Assembly (NCBI GenBank): GCA_947259865.1
Contig: CAMYNZ010000169.1
Coordinates: 1-8,012, forward strand
Source: an uncultured Desulfobacterales bacterium
GTDB taxonomy: Bacteria; Desulfobacterota; Desulfobacteria; Desulfobacterales; G020354645
Reading direction: 5' to 3'
Length of the DNA: 8,012 nt
In this document: in pieces, positions 7,432 through 8,012 of the stretch
Position numbering within the stretch: position 1 is the first letter of the stretch
How the letters are laid out: the number at the start of each line of letters is the position of its first letter
Made by a program: the position numbers and the translations under genes
Notes under the pieces: model-generated
Database searches by the model: none
Told to the model about the DNA's origin: nothing
What the model saw: the letters and a program-made list of their open reading frames with translations, nothing else

Positions 7432-8012
7432 ACTCCTCACCTTTTATCTTTTTTATAATTTTGGGTATAAAAAATGAAAAGATAAACAGTCCCACCGAAA
7501 AAAAGACTTTAAACTGGATCAGCTGCCCCCAGTCACCGGATGCCCATACCTTTGTCAGGATTCCGAAAAAATTGGTGAATATAAAGGTCCCAACGATGAT
7601 CCCAAGACCGGTGCCCGCAAAGTAATCCCAAAATCGAACACTGGTTAATCCCATGCCAAAATTCATCGGTGTAAACGGAAAATACACAAGGCGCAAATAA
7701 AGCACGGTTTTAAAACCGTTACGCTCAATGGCCTCATCATATTTTTTAAGTTTATCGCCGATCAGAGAAGCGGCGAATTCTCTGCCCAGCGTCCTACCGA
7801 TGAAAAAAGAAGCACTGGAACCCAGCATGGCACCAACCCAAACAACGACAAATCCCCAATATGCTCCAAAAATCCCTCCTCCCACTGCGGTTAAAAGGGT
7901 TCCCGGAACAAACAAACATATCCCCAGTGTATAAATTACTATAAACACGAGGCCCTCCCTGAAACCAGCGGCATCAAGAAATCCACGCAATGCCTCTTCG
8001 GTTAAATAGGCT
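7430..8012 (-). CDS. TVP38/TMEM64-family membrane protein, 5' end outside window
   Basis: The frame remains open to the window edge: codons before the TTG at 7990 read AYLTEEA without a stop, so the true N-terminus is probably outside and at least 193 residues are present here. Numbered from that TTG, the VTT/SNARE-associated (PF09335-type) core is clear: hydrophobic segment FIVIYTLGICLFVPGTLL at about 16-33, GGGIFGAYWG at 37-46, GAMLGSSASFFIGRTLGR at 53-70, then LRLVYFPFTPMNFGMGL at about 99-115 and a glycine-rich membrane stretch FAGTGLGIIVGTFIF near 124-138. A final hydrophobic segment at about 160-178 precedes a basic tail (KIIKKIKGEE). This inner-membrane family, related to DedA, includes lipid scramblases in eukaryotes; the bacterial role is mostly undefined. 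It ends 9 bases before aconitase and probably shares its operon, with no obvious metabolic reason. Confidence 0.9.
   Translation of the reverse strand, partial: AYLTEEALRGFLDAAGFREGLVFIVIYTLGICLFVPGTLLTAVGGGIFGAYWGFVVVWVGAMLGSSASFFIGRTLGREFAASLIGDKLKKYDEAIERNGFKTVLYLRLVYFPFTPMNFGMGLTSVRFWDYFAGTGLGIIVGTFIFTNFFGILTKVWASGDWGQLIQFKVFFSVGLFIFSFFIPKIIKKIKGEE

Overview
The window carries five protein genes, all on the minus strand and tightly packed. In transcription order (right to left) they are: a TVP38/TMEM64-family membrane protein cut by the window edge; a full-length AcnA-type aconitate hydratase; a short-form citrate synthase; a predicted lipoprotein with an LCAT-like serine acyltransferase/lipase fold; and a two-domain glycosyltransferase that fuses the TIGR04282-like and TIGR04283-like families. 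No tRNA, rRNA, CRISPR array or transposase gene is visible. The content and mid-range base composition suggest a Gram-negative bacterium, plausibly a desulfobacterium (Desulfobacterota). That assignment is an inference from gene content, not a demonstrated one.

Right part (4667-8012): the membrane protein stops 9 bases before the aconitase start, and the aconitase Shine-Dalgarno sequence overlaps that stop codon, so the two genes are very probably co-transcribed. Middle (4351-4666): a 316-base gap between aconitase and citrate synthase is mostly filled by a 229-bp element with 40-nt inverted terminal arms (36 of 40 positions paired). A third copy of the arm core lies near the left edge of the window at 80-105, just past the last gene, so this is a dispersed repeat resembling a REP/MITE-type non-autonomous element. 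Left part (133-4350): citrate synthase, the LCAT-like lipoprotein and the fused transferase follow with gaps of 64 and 170 bases.

Aconitase and citrate synthase catalyse consecutive TCA-cycle steps (oxaloacetate + acetyl-CoA to citrate to isocitrate), so their adjacency is functional. The LCAT-like lipoprotein and the fused transferase have no obvious metabolic link to that pair; they may be envelope or lipid-modifying functions. The fused transferase belongs to families associated by genome context with arsenosugar-type radical-SAM loci, but no radical-SAM gene lies in this window. Most of the window is conventional. The item most worth following is the inverted-repeat element and its dispersed arm copy, then the transferase fusion with its cysteine-containing linker.
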